Shown here piece after piece: positions 8,181 through 16,990 of a stretch of 64,000 nt of DNA (positions within the stretch are counted from its first letter, which is position 1; every line of letters starts with the position of its first letter). The DNA is from Marinimicrobium agarilyticum DSM 16975. Lineage in GTDB: Bacteria; Pseudomonadota; Gammaproteobacteria; Pseudomonadales; Cellvibrionaceae. The notes under the pieces were generated by a model. That model did not search any database. It saw nothing but the letters and a program-made list of their open reading frames with translations, and was not told the DNA's origin. Both the position numbers and the translations under genes were made by a program. The stretch lies in the NCBI RefSeq assembly GCF_000423345.1, contig NZ_AUHU01000005.1, positions 310,001-374,000 on the forward strand, written 5' to 3'.

Positions 8181-8419
8181 GTCCGTAATTTCTCCAGCTC
8201 CAGCGTTTCAGGTGCCCCTGCGGCAGTCGAGACCGTTTTTGCGCCCTTCGCTAGTGCCGTGCCGGATTAACTGGCATAATCGGCGGCTTTCTGAAATGAC
8301 ACCGCCGTAGCGTCCATGCGGGCCGACCCTTTCGTGCGGCCTGATCGGCAGAATCGTCGGTCGCCGCCGATGCATCCGCGGCGCCGGTCCTGTTTACCGT
8401 CAACCGTTTGAGGAATCTC

Positions 8420-9532
8420 ATGCAACCACAGGTTAAGCCCAGCAACCCCAATTTTTCTTCTGGCCCCTGCAGCAAACGTCCGGGTTACGACGTGGGGCAA
8501 CTGGATCTCTCCACCCTGGGCCGTTCTCACCGCTCCGGGCTGGGTAAGGCGGCGCTAAAGCGCGCCTGCGAGGACACTGCTCGCCTGTTGGGACTTCCCG
8601 AAGGCTACCGCGTGGGCGTGGTACCGGCCTCGGATACCGGGGCGGTGGAAATGGCGATGTGGTCAATGCTGGGACAGCGTCCCGTCGATGTGATGCAATG
8701 GGAATCTTTCGGTAAAGGCTGGCTGACCGATGTGATCAAGCAGCTGAAACTCAAGGATGTCACGCCGCTGGAGGCGGACTACGGTTTCCTGCCAGATCTG
8801 AACAAGGTCAATTTTGATCACGACGTGATTTTCACCTGGAACGGTACTACCTCGGGCGTCAAGGTGCCCAACGGTGACTGGATTCCGGACGACCGTGCCG
8901 GTCTGACGATCTGTGACGCCACCTCCGCCGTTTTCGCCATGGAGCTGCCCTGGGAAAAGTTGGACGTGGTGACCTTTAGCTGGCAGAAAGTCCTGGGGGG
9001 TGAAGGCGCCCACGGTATGCTGATTCTGGGGCCGCGGGCCGTAGAGCGGCTTGAAACCTACACGCCGGAATGGCCTCTGCCCAAGATCTTCCGGATGACC
9101 AAAGATGGCAAGTTGATTGAGGGTATTTTCCGCGGCGAGACCATCAACACCCCCTCCATGCTGTGTGTGGCGGATTACCTGGATGCTCTGGACTGGATTG
9201 ATCGTATCGGGGGGCTGCCGGAAGCGATTCGCCGCTCGGAAGCCAATCTGGCGGTACTCAGTCAATTCGTCAAAGACAACGATTGGATCGAGTTTCTGGC
9301 CAAGGAACCCGGTACGGTTTCCAACACCAGCGTGTGTTTCACCCTGGACGCGGAGCCGGACCGGGTCAAAGCGATGGTGAAACTGTTGGAGCAGGAAGGC
9401 GTCGCCTATGACATCGGCGCCTACCGCGATGCGCCGCCGGGGCTGCGTATCTGGTGTGGTGCGACCGTCGAAACGGCGGACATCGAGGCTCTGCTGCCCT
9501 GGTTGAGCTGGGCCTTTCAGAAAACGGCGTGA
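8420..9532 (+). CDS. serC: Phosphoserine aminotransferase (alphaproteobacterial/archaeal-type SerC)
   Basis: This PLP enzyme converts 3-phosphohydroxypyruvate and glutamate to phosphoserine, the second step of serine synthesis. The 370-aa protein begins [22 protein letters not shown] and carries the PLP lysine in [14 protein letters not shown] (Lys190). The N-terminal [15 protein letters not shown] and overall pattern fit the TIGR01365-like branch rather than the E. coli SerC branch (recalled, not searched). The ATG at 8420 has GAGGA 5 nt upstream; an upstream in-frame TTG lacks such a site. serA follows 71 nt downstream, forming a two-gene serine operon. Confidence 0.9.
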   Translation: MQPQVKPSNPNFSSGPCSKRPGYDVGQLDLSTLGRSHRSGLGKAALKRACEDTARLLGLPEGYRVGVVPASDTGAVEMAMWSMLGQRPVDVMQWESFGKGWLTDVIKQLKLKDVTPLEADYGFLPDLNKVNFDHDVIFTWNGTTSGVKVPNGDWIPDDRAGLTICDATSAVFAMELPWEKLDVVTFSWQKVLGGEGAHGMLILGPRAVERLETYTPEWPLPKIFRMTKDGKLIEGIFRGETINTPSMLCVADYLDALDWIDRIGGLPEAIRRSEANLAVLSQFVKDNDWIEFLAKEPGTVSNTSVCFTLDAEPDRVKAMVKLLEQEGVAYDIGAYRDAPPGLRIWCGATVETADIEALLPWLSWAFQKTA

Positions 9533-9603
9533 GTGGGCCGGGTGCCTTCATGGGCGCTCTCCATTTGACCCATCGACCCAGACAAGCACTGAATGGATGA
9601 CTT

Positions 9604-10779
9604 ATGTATAAAATCAAAACCTACAACAAAATTTCCGTAAAAGGACTGGACCGTTTCGGGCGGGATCAGTATGAAGTGGCCAGCGACATCAATGAGCCCG
9701 ATGCCTTTATTCTGCGCAGCCATAAGCTGCACGAAGAAACTCTGCCGGAAAGCGTGAAAGCCGTCGCTCGCGCCGGGGCCGGCGTCAACAACGTGCCGGT
9801 GGAGGAGTACACCAGGCAGGGCGTGGTGGTGTTCAATACCCCTGGGGCCAACGCCAACGCCGTCAAGGAGCTGGTACTCGCCGGTATGCTGCTTGCCTCG
9901 CGCGGCATTCTTCCCGGTATGGAATACGTGCAGACCCTGACTGACATGACCGACGCCGATGCCATGAGCAAACTGTTGGAAAAGCAGAAATCCAACTTTG
10001 CCGGCTCGGAACTCAAAGGGAAAACCCTCGGTGTGGTCGGCCTGGGAGCCATCGGCTCCATGGTGGCGGAAACCGCTCTGGCGCTCGGAATGGACGTGGT
10101 GGGCTATGACCCGGCGTTGTCGGTGGAAGCGGCGTGGCGCCTGCCCAGTCAGGTGGGCCGTATGGGCAACCTGCAATCGCTGCTCGGGCGGGCGGACTAC
10201 ATCAGCCTTCACGTGCCGGCGATCGAGGCCACCAAGCACCTGATTAACGATGAGTCGCTAAAATCGGTCAAGAAGGGGGCGGTGTTGCTCAACTTTGCCC
10301 GGGATGCCATTGTGGACCCCGAGGCGATCGTTCGCAGTCTGGATAAGGAGCAGCTCGGCCGTTACGTCTGCGACTTCCCGGAGCCCTGTCTGCTGTCCCG
10401 TCCGGACGTCTATGCCATGCCGCACATTGGCGCCAGCACCCTGGAGGCGGAAGAGAACTGTGCGGTCATGGCGGCCGACCAGCTCAAGGCCTACCTGGAG
10501 CACGGCAATATTCGCAATTCCGTGAACTTTCCGGCCGTGGGTATGGAGCGCAACGGGGACCTGGGCGCCCGCATCACCTTCTGCAACGATAACGTCTCAG
10601 GAGTGTTGGGTCATGTGCTCTCGGTATTGGCCGAGCACGATATCAACGTGATTGACATGGTCAACAAGAGCCGGGGCGATATCGCCTATAACATCATTGA
10701 CCTGGAACAGCCGCCCACCGAAGCGGTGATTGCGGCGGTGGCGCATGTCGACCACGTGATTTCCGTTCGGGTCGTCTAA
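9604..10779 (+). CDS. serA: D-3-phosphoglycerate dehydrogenase
   Basis: This enzyme catalyses the NAD-dependent oxidation of 3-phosphoglycerate, the first committed step of serine synthesis. The 391-aa protein has a split catalytic domain, a Rossmann NAD site with GLGAIGSMVAETALALGMDVVGYDP beginning near residue 142, and catalytic residues in the PHIGASTLEAEENCA segment. A C-terminal ACT domain (about 320-391) gives likely serine feedback. It is shorter than SerA types with an added intervening domain. Translation runs without interruption and it pairs with the upstream serC. Confidence 0.95.
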   Translation: MYKIKTYNKISVKGLDRFGRDQYEVASDINEPDAFILRSHKLHEETLPESVKAVARAGAGVNNVPVEEYTRQGVVVFNTPGANANAVKELVLAGMLLASRGILPGMEYVQTLTDMTDADAMSKLLEKQKSNFAGSELKGKTLGVVGLGAIGSMVAETALALGMDVVGYDPALSVEAAWRLPSQVGRMGNLQSLLGRADYISLHVPAIEATKHLINDESLKSVKKGAVLLNFARDAIVDPEAIVRSLDKEQLGRYVCDFPEPCLLSRPDVYAMPHIGASTLEAEENCAVMAADQLKAYLEHGNIRNSVNFPAVGMERNGDLGARITFCNDNVSGVLGHVLSVLAEHDINVIDMVNKSRGDIAYNIIDLEQPPTEAVIAAVAHVDHVISVRVV

Positions 10780-10802
10780 CCGGTCCGTCGACACGCTCGA
10801 TT

Positions 10803-10865
10803 GCTCTGCGGCTTGCCGCGGAGCGGCCGGCAGAAGCGGTAAACCCTTGCCGCTTTTGGCCGGCC
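10803..10865 (+). terminator. Double hairpin after serA
   Basis: The first stem is GCTCTGCGG/CCGCGGAGC with a CTTG loop. The second is AAGCGGTAA-ACCC-TTGCCGCTT followed by TT, itself flanked by GGCCGGC and GCCGGCC so that a longer stem can form. The pair begins 23 nt after the serA stop and probably ends serine-operon transcription. The AAGCGGTAA/TTGCCGCTT hairpin recurs at 16125 and 45703. Confidence 0.7.
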
Positions 10866-10981
10866 AGCTTTCCTCCTTTCCTTTCCGGTCTTTGCCGCTG
10901 CCGCCCTCCGGCGGTTCTTCAAACACTCTTCTCCCCTGAAAAGTCTTTTTAAATCAGTTGCTTGAGTTGGTTTTCAACGGT

Positions 10982-10996
10982 TGGCACAGCGATTGC
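10982..10996 (+). promoter_or_regulatory. Sigma-54 promoter of flgBCDE
   Basis: TGGCAC-AGCGA-TTGC matches the RpoN -24/-12 consensus exactly, with GG and GC separated by 10 nt. It lies 43 nt before the flgB start. Activation by FleQ/FlrA or FlrC, both encoded in this window, is expected from polar flagellar systems. Confidence 0.92.
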
Positions 10997-11039
10997 TGTA
11001 TACATTTCAGATTATGTGTTGCCGCTTTGGAGTTTACCG

Positions 11040-11444
11040 ATGGCTATTTCATTTGAATCCGCTCTGGGAATCCACGAGTCCGCCTTCAAGATGCGCGCCC
11101 AGCGTGCCGAGCTGCTGGCCGACAATATGGCGAATGTGGATACCCCCGGGTACAAGGCGAAAGATCTGGACTTCCGCCAGGCTCTGGCCCGCCAGTCCGG
11201 TGAAACCTCGGGCGTGAACCTGGCGGCAACCAACGCCCGGCACATGCAGGGGGGTAACAGCAGTGAGCTGGGCAACCCGGATGTCATGTACCGCGTGCCA
11301 CAGCAGCCTTCCATTGATGGCAATACCGTGGAAGAGCACATTGAGCATGCCGAGTACATGAAGAATGCTCTGGATTTTCAGGCCAGCTTCCAATTTCTGA
11401 ACGGCAAATTCAAAGGCCTCACCAGCGCCTTGCGCGGTGAATAG
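11040..11444 (+). CDS. flgB: Flagellar proximal rod protein FlgB
   Basis: FlgB is a rod subunit that connects the MS-ring/FliE to the distal rod in the periplasm. The 134-aa protein has the rod-family N-terminus (HESAFKMRAQRAELLADNMANVDTPGYKAKD) and a C-terminal helix (EHAEYMKNALDFQASFQFLNGKFKGL). The ATG at 11040 is preceded by GGAG; in-frame codons upstream overlap the sigma-54 promoter and are not used. It has no signal peptide, as it is exported by the flagellar type III apparatus. It is first in the flgBCDE operon. Confidence 0.97.
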   Translation: MAISFESALGIHESAFKMRAQRAELLADNMANVDTPGYKAKDLDFRQALARQSGETSGVNLAATNARHMQGGNSSELGNPDVMYRVPQQPSIDGNTVEEHIEHAEYMKNALDFQASFQFLNGKFKGLTSALRGE

Positions 11445-11498
11445 GTCAAGCCCCACTCAAACTGATTGATGTAAACGCCACGGCGCGGGAGTAAGAAA

Positions 11499-11951
11499 AT
11501 GTCACTGGTCAATATTTTTGATGTCGCCGGCTCCGGTATGAATGCCCAGACCGTTCGGCTGAATACCACAGCAAGTAACCTGGCGAATGCCCAGACCGCC
11601 AGCTCTAGTGCGGATCAGGTCTATCGCAACCGCCAGCCGGTGTTCGCCGAGATGCAGCGCGACGCCATGCTCGGAATGCAGGGTAGCGACGGCATGAGTT
11701 TTGGTGGCGAAGCCCCGGCGGGACGCGGTGTGCAGGTCATGGGTATTGTGGAAAGCGATGCACCACTGCAGCGCCGATACGAGCCACACCACCCGCAGGC
11801 GGACGAAGAGGGTTACGTGTTCTACCCCAACGTCAACCCGGTGGAGGAGATGACCAATATGATTTCCGCCTCGCGCTCGTTTCAGATGAATGTGGAAGTC
11901 ATGAATTCGGCCAAACAGATGGTCCAGCGCGCCCTGACCCTGGGCCAATAA
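11499..11951 (+). CDS. flgC: Flagellar proximal rod protein FlgC
   Basis: This rod subunit is exported through the flagellar secretion system. The 150-aa protein carries the N-terminal rod motif (SGMNAQTVRLNTTASNLANAQT), the FlgC-typical YEPHHPQADEEGYVFYPNVNPVEEMTNMI segment (about 90-118) and the C-terminal coiled segment ASRSFQMNVEVMNSAKQM. GGGAG lies upstream of the ATG. It follows flgB by 54 nt and precedes flgD by 26 nt. Confidence 0.97.
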   Translation: MSLVNIFDVAGSGMNAQTVRLNTTASNLANAQTASSSADQVYRNRQPVFAEMQRDAMLGMQGSDGMSFGGEAPAGRGVQVMGIVESDAPLQRRYEPHHPQADEEGYVFYPNVNPVEEMTNMISASRSFQMNVEVMNSAKQMVQRALTLGQ

Positions 11952-11977
11952 GCGCGAGCCGTATAGGAGATTGAGCA

Positions 11978-12697
11978 ATGAGCCAGGTGAACAACGATAC
12001 GGCCAACAGTATTCTGAGCAATTTGAATATTGCCAACAAAAACAAAGAAAGCGAAGAAGCAAAGAGCAATGAGTTGGGGCAATCGGCCTTTCTGGAACTG
12101 ATGATCACCCAGATGAACAATCAGGACCCGCTCTCGCCCCAGGACAACACCGAATTCATTGCACAGTTGGCCCAGTTCAGTTCGGTCGAAGGACTGGAGC
12201 GCCTGAACAGCAACTTTGAAGATTTCAGCGGCTCGTTCATGTCCAATCAGGCACTGCAGGCTTCGTCTCTGGTCGGGCGCTCCGTGACGGTTCCGTCAGA
12301 GACCAGCCAGCTGTTGGAAGGCGGCATCATCAATGGCAGCGTTGACCTCGAAGAGTCGGCCTCGGACATGAAACTCAATGTCTACAACGAAGCGGGGGAG
12401 TTGGTCTCGAATATTCCTCTGGGTTCCCGGCCCGCCGGGCAACTGGCGTTCCGTTGGGATGGCCAGAATATGGAAGTCAATGGTGAATTGCTGGACTGGC
12501 AGGGCGGGGAAGAGCCTCTGCCGGCCGGAGAATACCGCTTTGAAGCCCTGGCCAAACAGGGGGGTGAAAGCGTTCAGCTCGACACCGCACTCAGCGCTAA
12601 CGTCAATAGCGTAACACTGGGGGATGATGGGCAGTTGACCCTGAACCTGGCGGGCATGGGCGCCGTGAACATCGGCGACATCAAACAATTTAATTAA
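11978..12697 (+). CDS. flgD: Flagellar hook cap/assembly protein FlgD
   Basis: FlgD forms the scaffold cap at the tip of the growing hook and is discarded when the hook is complete. The 239-aa product has the N-terminal signature LGQSAFLELMITQMNNQDPLSPQDNTEF (about 31-58) and AQFSSVEGLERLN, then a FLN/Ig-like and tudor-like body ending in a beta-rich segment (SVTLGDDGQLTLNLAGMG). AGGAG lies before the ATG. It lies between flgC and flgE as usual. Confidence 0.96.
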   Translation: MSQVNNDTANSILSNLNIANKNKESEEAKSNELGQSAFLELMITQMNNQDPLSPQDNTEFIAQLAQFSSVEGLERLNSNFEDFSGSFMSNQALQASSLVGRSVTVPSETSQLLEGGIINGSVDLEESASDMKLNVYNEAGELVSNIPLGSRPAGQLAFRWDGQNMEVNGELLDWQGGEEPLPAGEYRFEALAKQGGESVQLDTALSANVNSVTLGDDGQLTLNLAGMGAVNIGDIKQFN

Positions 12698-12729
12698 TCG
12701 CTCCACCGCGTTGAAACGAGGAGACTCAC

Positions 12730-15078
12730 ATGCCTTTTAATACTGCTCTTAGCGGCATTCGCGCCGCCAGCGCTGACCTGGACGTGACCGGTAACAATAT
12801 CGCCAACGCCAGCACCACCGGTTTCAAATCGTCCCGGGTGGAGTTTGGTGATATTTACGCCGGCAGCATTCTGGGGACCACCGCCAACACCCCGGGTAGC
12901 GGTGTCAACCTGCAGAACATCCGCCAACAGTTCAGTCAGGGCAACCGGAACTTCACCGACAACTCCCTGGATCTGGCCATCAATGGCGCCGGCTTTTTTG
13001 TGACCAGCAATGGCGGTGATCGTCAGTACACTCGAGCCGGGGCGTTTGGTCTGAGTGACGAAGGTTTTATCGTCGCCAATACCGGCGCTCGTCTACAGGG
13101 CTTTGCCGCCGATGAAAACGGCAATATCAACGGCAGTCTGGGTGACTTGCAGGTAGATGTCAGTGTGCAGGCGCCCCGGCAGACCACGCTGGTGGAAGGG
13201 CGTTTTAACCTGGACTCCAACCAGCCGGTTCTGGAAACCGTGGGCACTGAGTTCGAAACCGATGGCGCGGCCGTGGGCGTTGCCCAGCAAGGTTTGAAGG
13301 ACGCGACCTCCACCACCATGGACCTGGGGGCCATCGCCACCCCGATCAACTTTGCGGCCAACCCCACCACCTTTGATATTCAGCTGACCGGCTCAAACCC
13401 GGCCTCGGGCAACGGCACCGTGTCGGTCACCCTTGACGGTTCTACGGCAAACTCCGTGCAGGACATTGCCAACCTGATCAACAGTGAAATTTTTGGTGCG
13501 CCGTCTCCCATTAACGTACAGGCGGTCGCCAGCGGTGGTCAGTTGCGTTTTCAGGATTTGACCGAAGGCGTCAGCTCCACCATCACACTGGGCGCCGTTA
13601 CTGGCGGTAACGCCTTGTCCACCGCTCTGAATGGGGCTCCGGCCTCGGTGGCGGGGATTCCCGCCGTCGACAATGGTTATGTGGCTCAGAATCTGGAATT
13701 TCAGGGCCCCGATGGCAACGTGTTCAACTTCACCAGTGAAAGCGGTGCGTCTGCTGCAAAAACTGCCTCTGAACTCAACGCGTTGGCGGGAGTAACGGCC
13801 TCCGCCACCACAAACGCTCGTATTCTCGCGGGCAGCTTTGACAACAGTAACAACAACATGACGTTGAACGGTGTTCAACTGAATGCAACGACACTGGATG
13901 GCCTGGAAGATGAGATCAACAGTCTCAGCTCCTCGCAGCTCGCGGGTATTCGTGCGGAAATCAACAATACCGGGGATCTGGAAATTACCTCCGCTGTGGG
14001 GGCCGACCTTCGCTTCGGTTTTGGGGGCGCACAACCGCCGGGGACGTTTGACATGATCGGACGCACCGGCACTGGTGTGCAAACCGTGAACACCAATACC
14101 CAGGACACTGTTGTCGGTGGCGGCCTGACGATTCTGATGGAGGAGGGGTATAGCCTGCAGACGGCCACCCCGAGCGTTGGCAACCTGTTTTCCCCGTTGA
14201 CCGAGGATAGCTTCGCGGAAGTTTCCATCAACGCTTTTGATCCCGATGATCAGGGCACCTTCAACCACTCCACGACGTCTGTGGTGTATGACAGCCTGGG
14301 GAATCCCCATACGCTGGAGCAGTACTTTGTACGCGAGCCCTATGACCCGAACAACCCTTCGACGTCTCCTAACCACTGGATGATGCACGTCCAGGTGGAT
14401 GGGCAGAATGTGGGGGACCCGGATCCGACCCTGCCGCCCCCCCAGAATACCGAACCGACCATGGCCTCGTTCAACGTGCATTTCAACAGCGATGGCTCGC
14501 TGAACGAGGAGTTGACCGATGAAATGCTGATTTCCAACTGGACGCCGCGCAATGATGACGGTTCCGTCGCTGGTGCCCTGCCACCCTTGAATGTCCTGCA
14601 GGGCGGACAGTTGCCGGTGACTGATCCACCCACCAGCTCGAACTTCGAAATTGACCTGGATGGTACGACTCAGTTCGGCGCGAATTTCGGGGTAGAGAGT
14701 CAGGATCAGAACGGTTTTACAACGGGTCGGCTCTCTGGCGTGGACATCGGTGATGACGGGACCATTTTTGCCCGGTTCACTAATGGTGAAGCACAGGTAT
14801 TGGGGCAGGTCGCACTGGCCGACTTCAATAATGTGGAAGGGCTGAAGCCGGTGGGGGACACCGCGTGGGTTCAGTCGTCGGACTCCGGGGAGCCGGTGAT
14901 CGGTGCGCCTGGTTCGGCGTCTCTTGGGGCGATCAATGCCGGTGCCCTGGAAGAGTCCAACGTGGATTTGTCCACGCAGTTGGTGAATCTGATTATTGCC
15001 CAGCGCAATTTCCAGGCGAGCTCAAAGACCATTGAGACTGCCAACCAGATTACCCAGACCATCATCAACCTCCGTTAA
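12730..15078 (+). CDS. flgE: Flagellar hook protein FlgE (extended)
   Basis: FlgE builds the curved hook that joins rod and filament. The N-terminus (MPFNTALSGIRAASADLDVT followed by GNNIANASTTGFKSSR) and C-terminus (STQLVNLIIAQRNFQASSKT) are the conserved D0/D1 parts. At 782 aa it is far longer than E. coli (about 400) or P. aeruginosa (about 460) FlgE. The extra length lies in the middle (about 170-600), which is rich in Asn, Thr, Ser, Gly and Ala, as in surface-exposed domains. The frame is intact. GAGGAG precedes the ATG. It ends the flgBCDE operon and is followed by a long palindromic element. Confidence 0.95.
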   Translation: MPFNTALSGIRAASADLDVTGNNIANASTTGFKSSRVEFGDIYAGSILGTTANTPGSGVNLQNIRQQFSQGNRNFTDNSLDLAINGAGFFVTSNGGDRQYTRAGAFGLSDEGFIVANTGARLQGFAADENGNINGSLGDLQVDVSVQAPRQTTLVEGRFNLDSNQPVLETVGTEFETDGAAVGVAQQGLKDATSTTMDLGAIATPINFAANPTTFDIQLTGSNPASGNGTVSVTLDGSTANSVQDIANLINSEIFGAPSPINVQAVASGGQLRFQDLTEGVSSTITLGAVTGGNALSTALNGAPASVAGIPAVDNGYVAQNLEFQGPDGNVFNFTSESGASAAKTASELNALAGVTASATTNARILAGSFDNSNNNMTLNGVQLNATTLDGLEDEINSLSSSQLAGIRAEINNTGDLEITSAVGADLRFGFGGAQPPGTFDMIGRTGTGVQTVNTNTQDTVVGGGLTILMEEGYSLQTATPSVGNLFSPLTEDSFAEVSINAFDPDDQGTFNHSTTSVVYDSLGNPHTLEQYFVREPYDPNNPSTSPNHWMMHVQVDGQNVGDPDPTLPPPQNTEPTMASFNVHFNSDGSLNEELTDEMLISNWTPRNDDGSVAGALPPLNVLQGGQLPVTDPPTSSNFEIDLDGTTQFGANFGVESQDQNGFTTGRLSGVDIGDDGTIFARFTNGEAQVLGQVALADFNNVEGLKPVGDTAWVQSSDSGEPVIGAPGSASLGAINAGALEESNVDLSTQLVNLIIAQRNFQASSKTIETANQITQTIINLR

Positions 15079-15124
15079 TTGAGAAGGGCGGCTCGAACGG
15101 ACGTAATGAGTTAGAGTTACGCTC

Positions 15125-15235
15125 GGGCCGTAGTGGGGTAAACCATTGCAAGACCGTGGAGCGGGGGACCCGCGATTCGAGCCCCCAGGGATGGGTTCAC
15201 GGCGTGTCTTGCAATGGTTTACCCCACTACGGCCC
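15125..15235. repeat. Variable-arm palindromic element, copy A
   Basis: Left arm 15125-15154 is the exact reverse complement of right arm 15206-15235 (30 bp, no mismatch), enclosing a 51-nt core. The core contains an inner hairpin GCGGG-GGA-CCCGC and the segment CGATTCGAGCCCCCAGGG. The same core occurs at 59983-60033 and inverted at 62294-62350, while the right half recurs at 62149-62200; arms differ between copies. It lies between flgE and the sigma-54 promoter of flgF. No ORF is present. It may act as terminator, mRNA-end stabiliser or mobile repeat. Confidence 0.9.
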
Positions 15236-15288
15236 CCTTACTAGAATGCACATCACTCCCACCTTATTTTTGCACCACGTCCCCATCT

Positions 15289-15303
15289 TGGCACCACTCT
15301 TGC
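15289..15303 (+). promoter_or_regulatory. Sigma-54 promoter of flgFGHIJKL
   Basis: TGGCAC-CACTC-TTGC is an exact match to the RpoN -24/-12 consensus with correct GG-N10-GC spacing. It lies 45 nt before the flgF ATG and shows that flgF starts a transcription unit separate from flgBCDE. Confidence 0.92.
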
Positions 15304-15348
15304 AATACCTCTCCAAAGCGACATTTTTCCGTTCTTTCGGGAGGCACC

Positions 15349-16092
15349 ATGGACAAAGCGCTCTACATTGCCATGACCGGCGCCAAGCACAATATGCTGG
15401 CTCAGGCCAATCATTCCAACAATATGGCCAACCTCAACACCACGGGGTTTCGGGCGGACTTTGCCCAGGCGCGCAGCATGCCGGTGTACTACGGAGACGG
15501 CCACCCCACACGGGCCTACGCTCTCACGGAAAGTCCGGCCTCCGATTTCGAATCCGGTCCAATGAACGAAACCGGGCGGGATCTGGACATCGCGATCGAG
15601 GGGGAGGGCTTCATAGCAGTCCAGGCGCCCGATGGCACTGAAGCTTATACCCGGGCGGGCGACCTCCATATTGATCCGCTGGGTATCTTGCGCAATGGCA
15701 GCGGCTTGCCGGTTATCGGCAACGAAGGGCCTATTGCCTTGCCGCCGCTGGATAAGCTTGAGATAGGCGCTGACGGCACGCTCTCTATTGTCGCTCAGGG
15801 CCTCGGTCCAGAGGCGATGGTGGAGGTTGACCGGATCAAGCTGGTCAACCCGGACCTGCAACAGGTCAGTAAAGGCGAGGACGGCCTGTTTCGTCTGGAC
15901 GGCGGTGTGCCCGCCGAGGCCGATGCGAATGTCTCGGTCGTCACCGGTTTTCTGGAGGGCAGCAACGTGAACGCGGTGAATGAGTTTACCCAGATATTGA
16001 GCCTTTCCCGTCAGTACGAGATGCAGCTCAAGCTGATGCAGACCGCGAAGCAGAATTCCGAAACCTCGGCACGGCTATTGCAAAACTCCTGA
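15349..16092 (+). CDS. flgF: Flagellar proximal rod protein FlgF
   Basis: FlgF is a rod subunit in the periplasm. The 247-aa protein starts MDKALYIAMTGAKHNMLAQA with the rod motif HSNNMANLNTTGFRADF and ends with the rod C-terminal helix (GSNVNAVNEFTQILSLSRQY). The ATG is preceded by GGGAGG; an in-frame upstream ATG falls before the sigma-54 promoter and would add 45 residues not found in the family. Length matches E. coli FlgF (251). It is followed by flgG after a hairpin-containing 108-nt gap. Confidence 0.97.
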   Translation: MDKALYIAMTGAKHNMLAQANHSNNMANLNTTGFRADFAQARSMPVYYGDGHPTRAYALTESPASDFESGPMNETGRDLDIAIEGEGFIAVQAPDGTEAYTRAGDLHIDPLGILRNGSGLPVIGNEGPIALPPLDKLEIGADGTLSIVAQGLGPEAMVEVDRIKLVNPDLQQVSKGEDGLFRLDGGVPAEADANVSVVTGFLEGSNVNAVNEFTQILSLSRQYEMQLKLMQTAKQNSETSARLLQNS

Positions 16093-16124
16093 TAACGAAC
16101 GGCTCCCGCTCAAGGCAGTGGGGT

Positions 16125-16156
16125 AAGCGGTAAAAGCTTGCCGCAAAGCGGCAAGC
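16125..16156 (+). repeat. AAGCGGTAA-type hairpin between flgF and flgG
   Basis: AAGCGGTAA is followed after four bases by TTGCCGC. The overlapping alternative GCTTGCCGC-AAA-GCGGCAAGC is a perfect 9-bp stem with a 3-nt loop. Similar hairpins lie at 10834 and 45703. The two mutually exclusive folds within the operon could adjust flgF/flgG mRNA levels. Confidence 0.6.
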
Positions 16157-16200
16157 ATCGACACCGACGATTCAGCAGCGATCATTAAGAGAGAACGACC

Positions 16201-16986
16201 ATGCACGCAGCACTCTATATCAGCAAGACCGGTCTGGGGGCTCAGGACAAGCAGCTGGCCACCATTTCCAACAACCTGGCTAACGTCAGTACCGTGGGTT
16301 TCAAACGCGATCGTGCGGTGTTTGAGGATCTGCTGTATCAAACCCAACGCCAGCCCGGCGGCCTGGCGAACCAGAATAACGAACTGCCTTCCGGTCTGCA
16401 GATCGGCACTGGGGTGCGCATTGTCGCGACCCAGAAGGAGTTCACGACCGGCAGTCTGGAGGTGACCGACCAGGCATTGGATGTGGCTATCGATGGCCGC
16501 GGCTTTCTTCAGGTGCTTCAACCCGACGGCAACCTGGCCTATACCCGCAACGGTCAGCTGCAAGTCAATGGGGAAGGGGAGCTGGTTACCAATGATGGCT
16601 TATTGATTGAGCCTGGAATCGTGATCCCCGAAAACACCAGCCAGATCAATATCAGTGAAGACGGCATTATCAGTGCGCACTTCGATGGAGACCCGCAACC
16701 GCAGGAAATTGGACAGATTCAGCTGGCGGATTTTATTAACCCCTCCGGTCTGCAGTCCGTTGGCGGCAACCTGTATGTCGAAACCGTCGCCAGCGGTAAC
16801 CCGGTGGTGGGCGCGCCCTCACAGCAGGGTATGGGCAGTCTGGAGCAGGGCATGCTGGAAAGTTCCAACGTGGACATCGTGCAGGAAATGGTGGACATGA
16901 TCTCCACCCAGCGCGCCTACGAGCTGAACTCCAAAGTGGTGTCCAGCGCCGACCAGATGCTGCAGTACATCAACCAGACGTTGTAA
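16201..16986 (+). CDS. flgG: Flagellar distal rod protein FlgG
   Basis: FlgG forms the distal rod that passes through the P and L rings. The 261-aa protein (E. coli: 260) begins MHAALYISKTGLGAQDKQLA, has SNNLANVSTVGFKRDRAVFEDLLYQ and ends with the conserved ESSNVDIVQEMVDMISTQRA and YELNSKVVSSADQMLQYINQ segments. AGAGAACGACC precedes the ATG. The frame is intact and flgH follows closely. Confidence 0.98.
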   Translation: MHAALYISKTGLGAQDKQLATISNNLANVSTVGFKRDRAVFEDLLYQTQRQPGGLANQNNELPSGLQIGTGVRIVATQKEFTTGSLEVTDQALDVAIDGRGFLQVLQPDGNLAYTRNGQLQVNGEGELVTNDGLLIEPGIVIPENTSQINISEDGIISAHFDGDPQPQEIGQIQLADFINPSGLQSVGGNLYVETVASGNPVVGAPSQQGMGSLEQGMLESSNVDIVQEMVDMISTQRAYELNSKVVSSADQMLQYINQTL

Positions 16987-16990
16987 GAGA

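Noticed and set aside
15155-15205. Core of the palindromes considered as a tRNA fragment because GATTCGAGCC resembles a T-arm
   Set aside because: There is no acceptor stem, D-arm or anticodon arm, and the enclosing arms vary among copies.
15125-15235. Palindromic element considered as an integron attC site
   Set aside because: No integrase or cassette array is present, the arms are perfectly rather than imperfectly paired, and the core is conserved rather than the ends.
15214-15348. Upstream in-frame start of flgF
   Set aside because: It would begin before the sigma-54 promoter at 15289 and within the palindromic element's right arm; the ATG at 15349 has a strong ribosome site and the family N-terminus.
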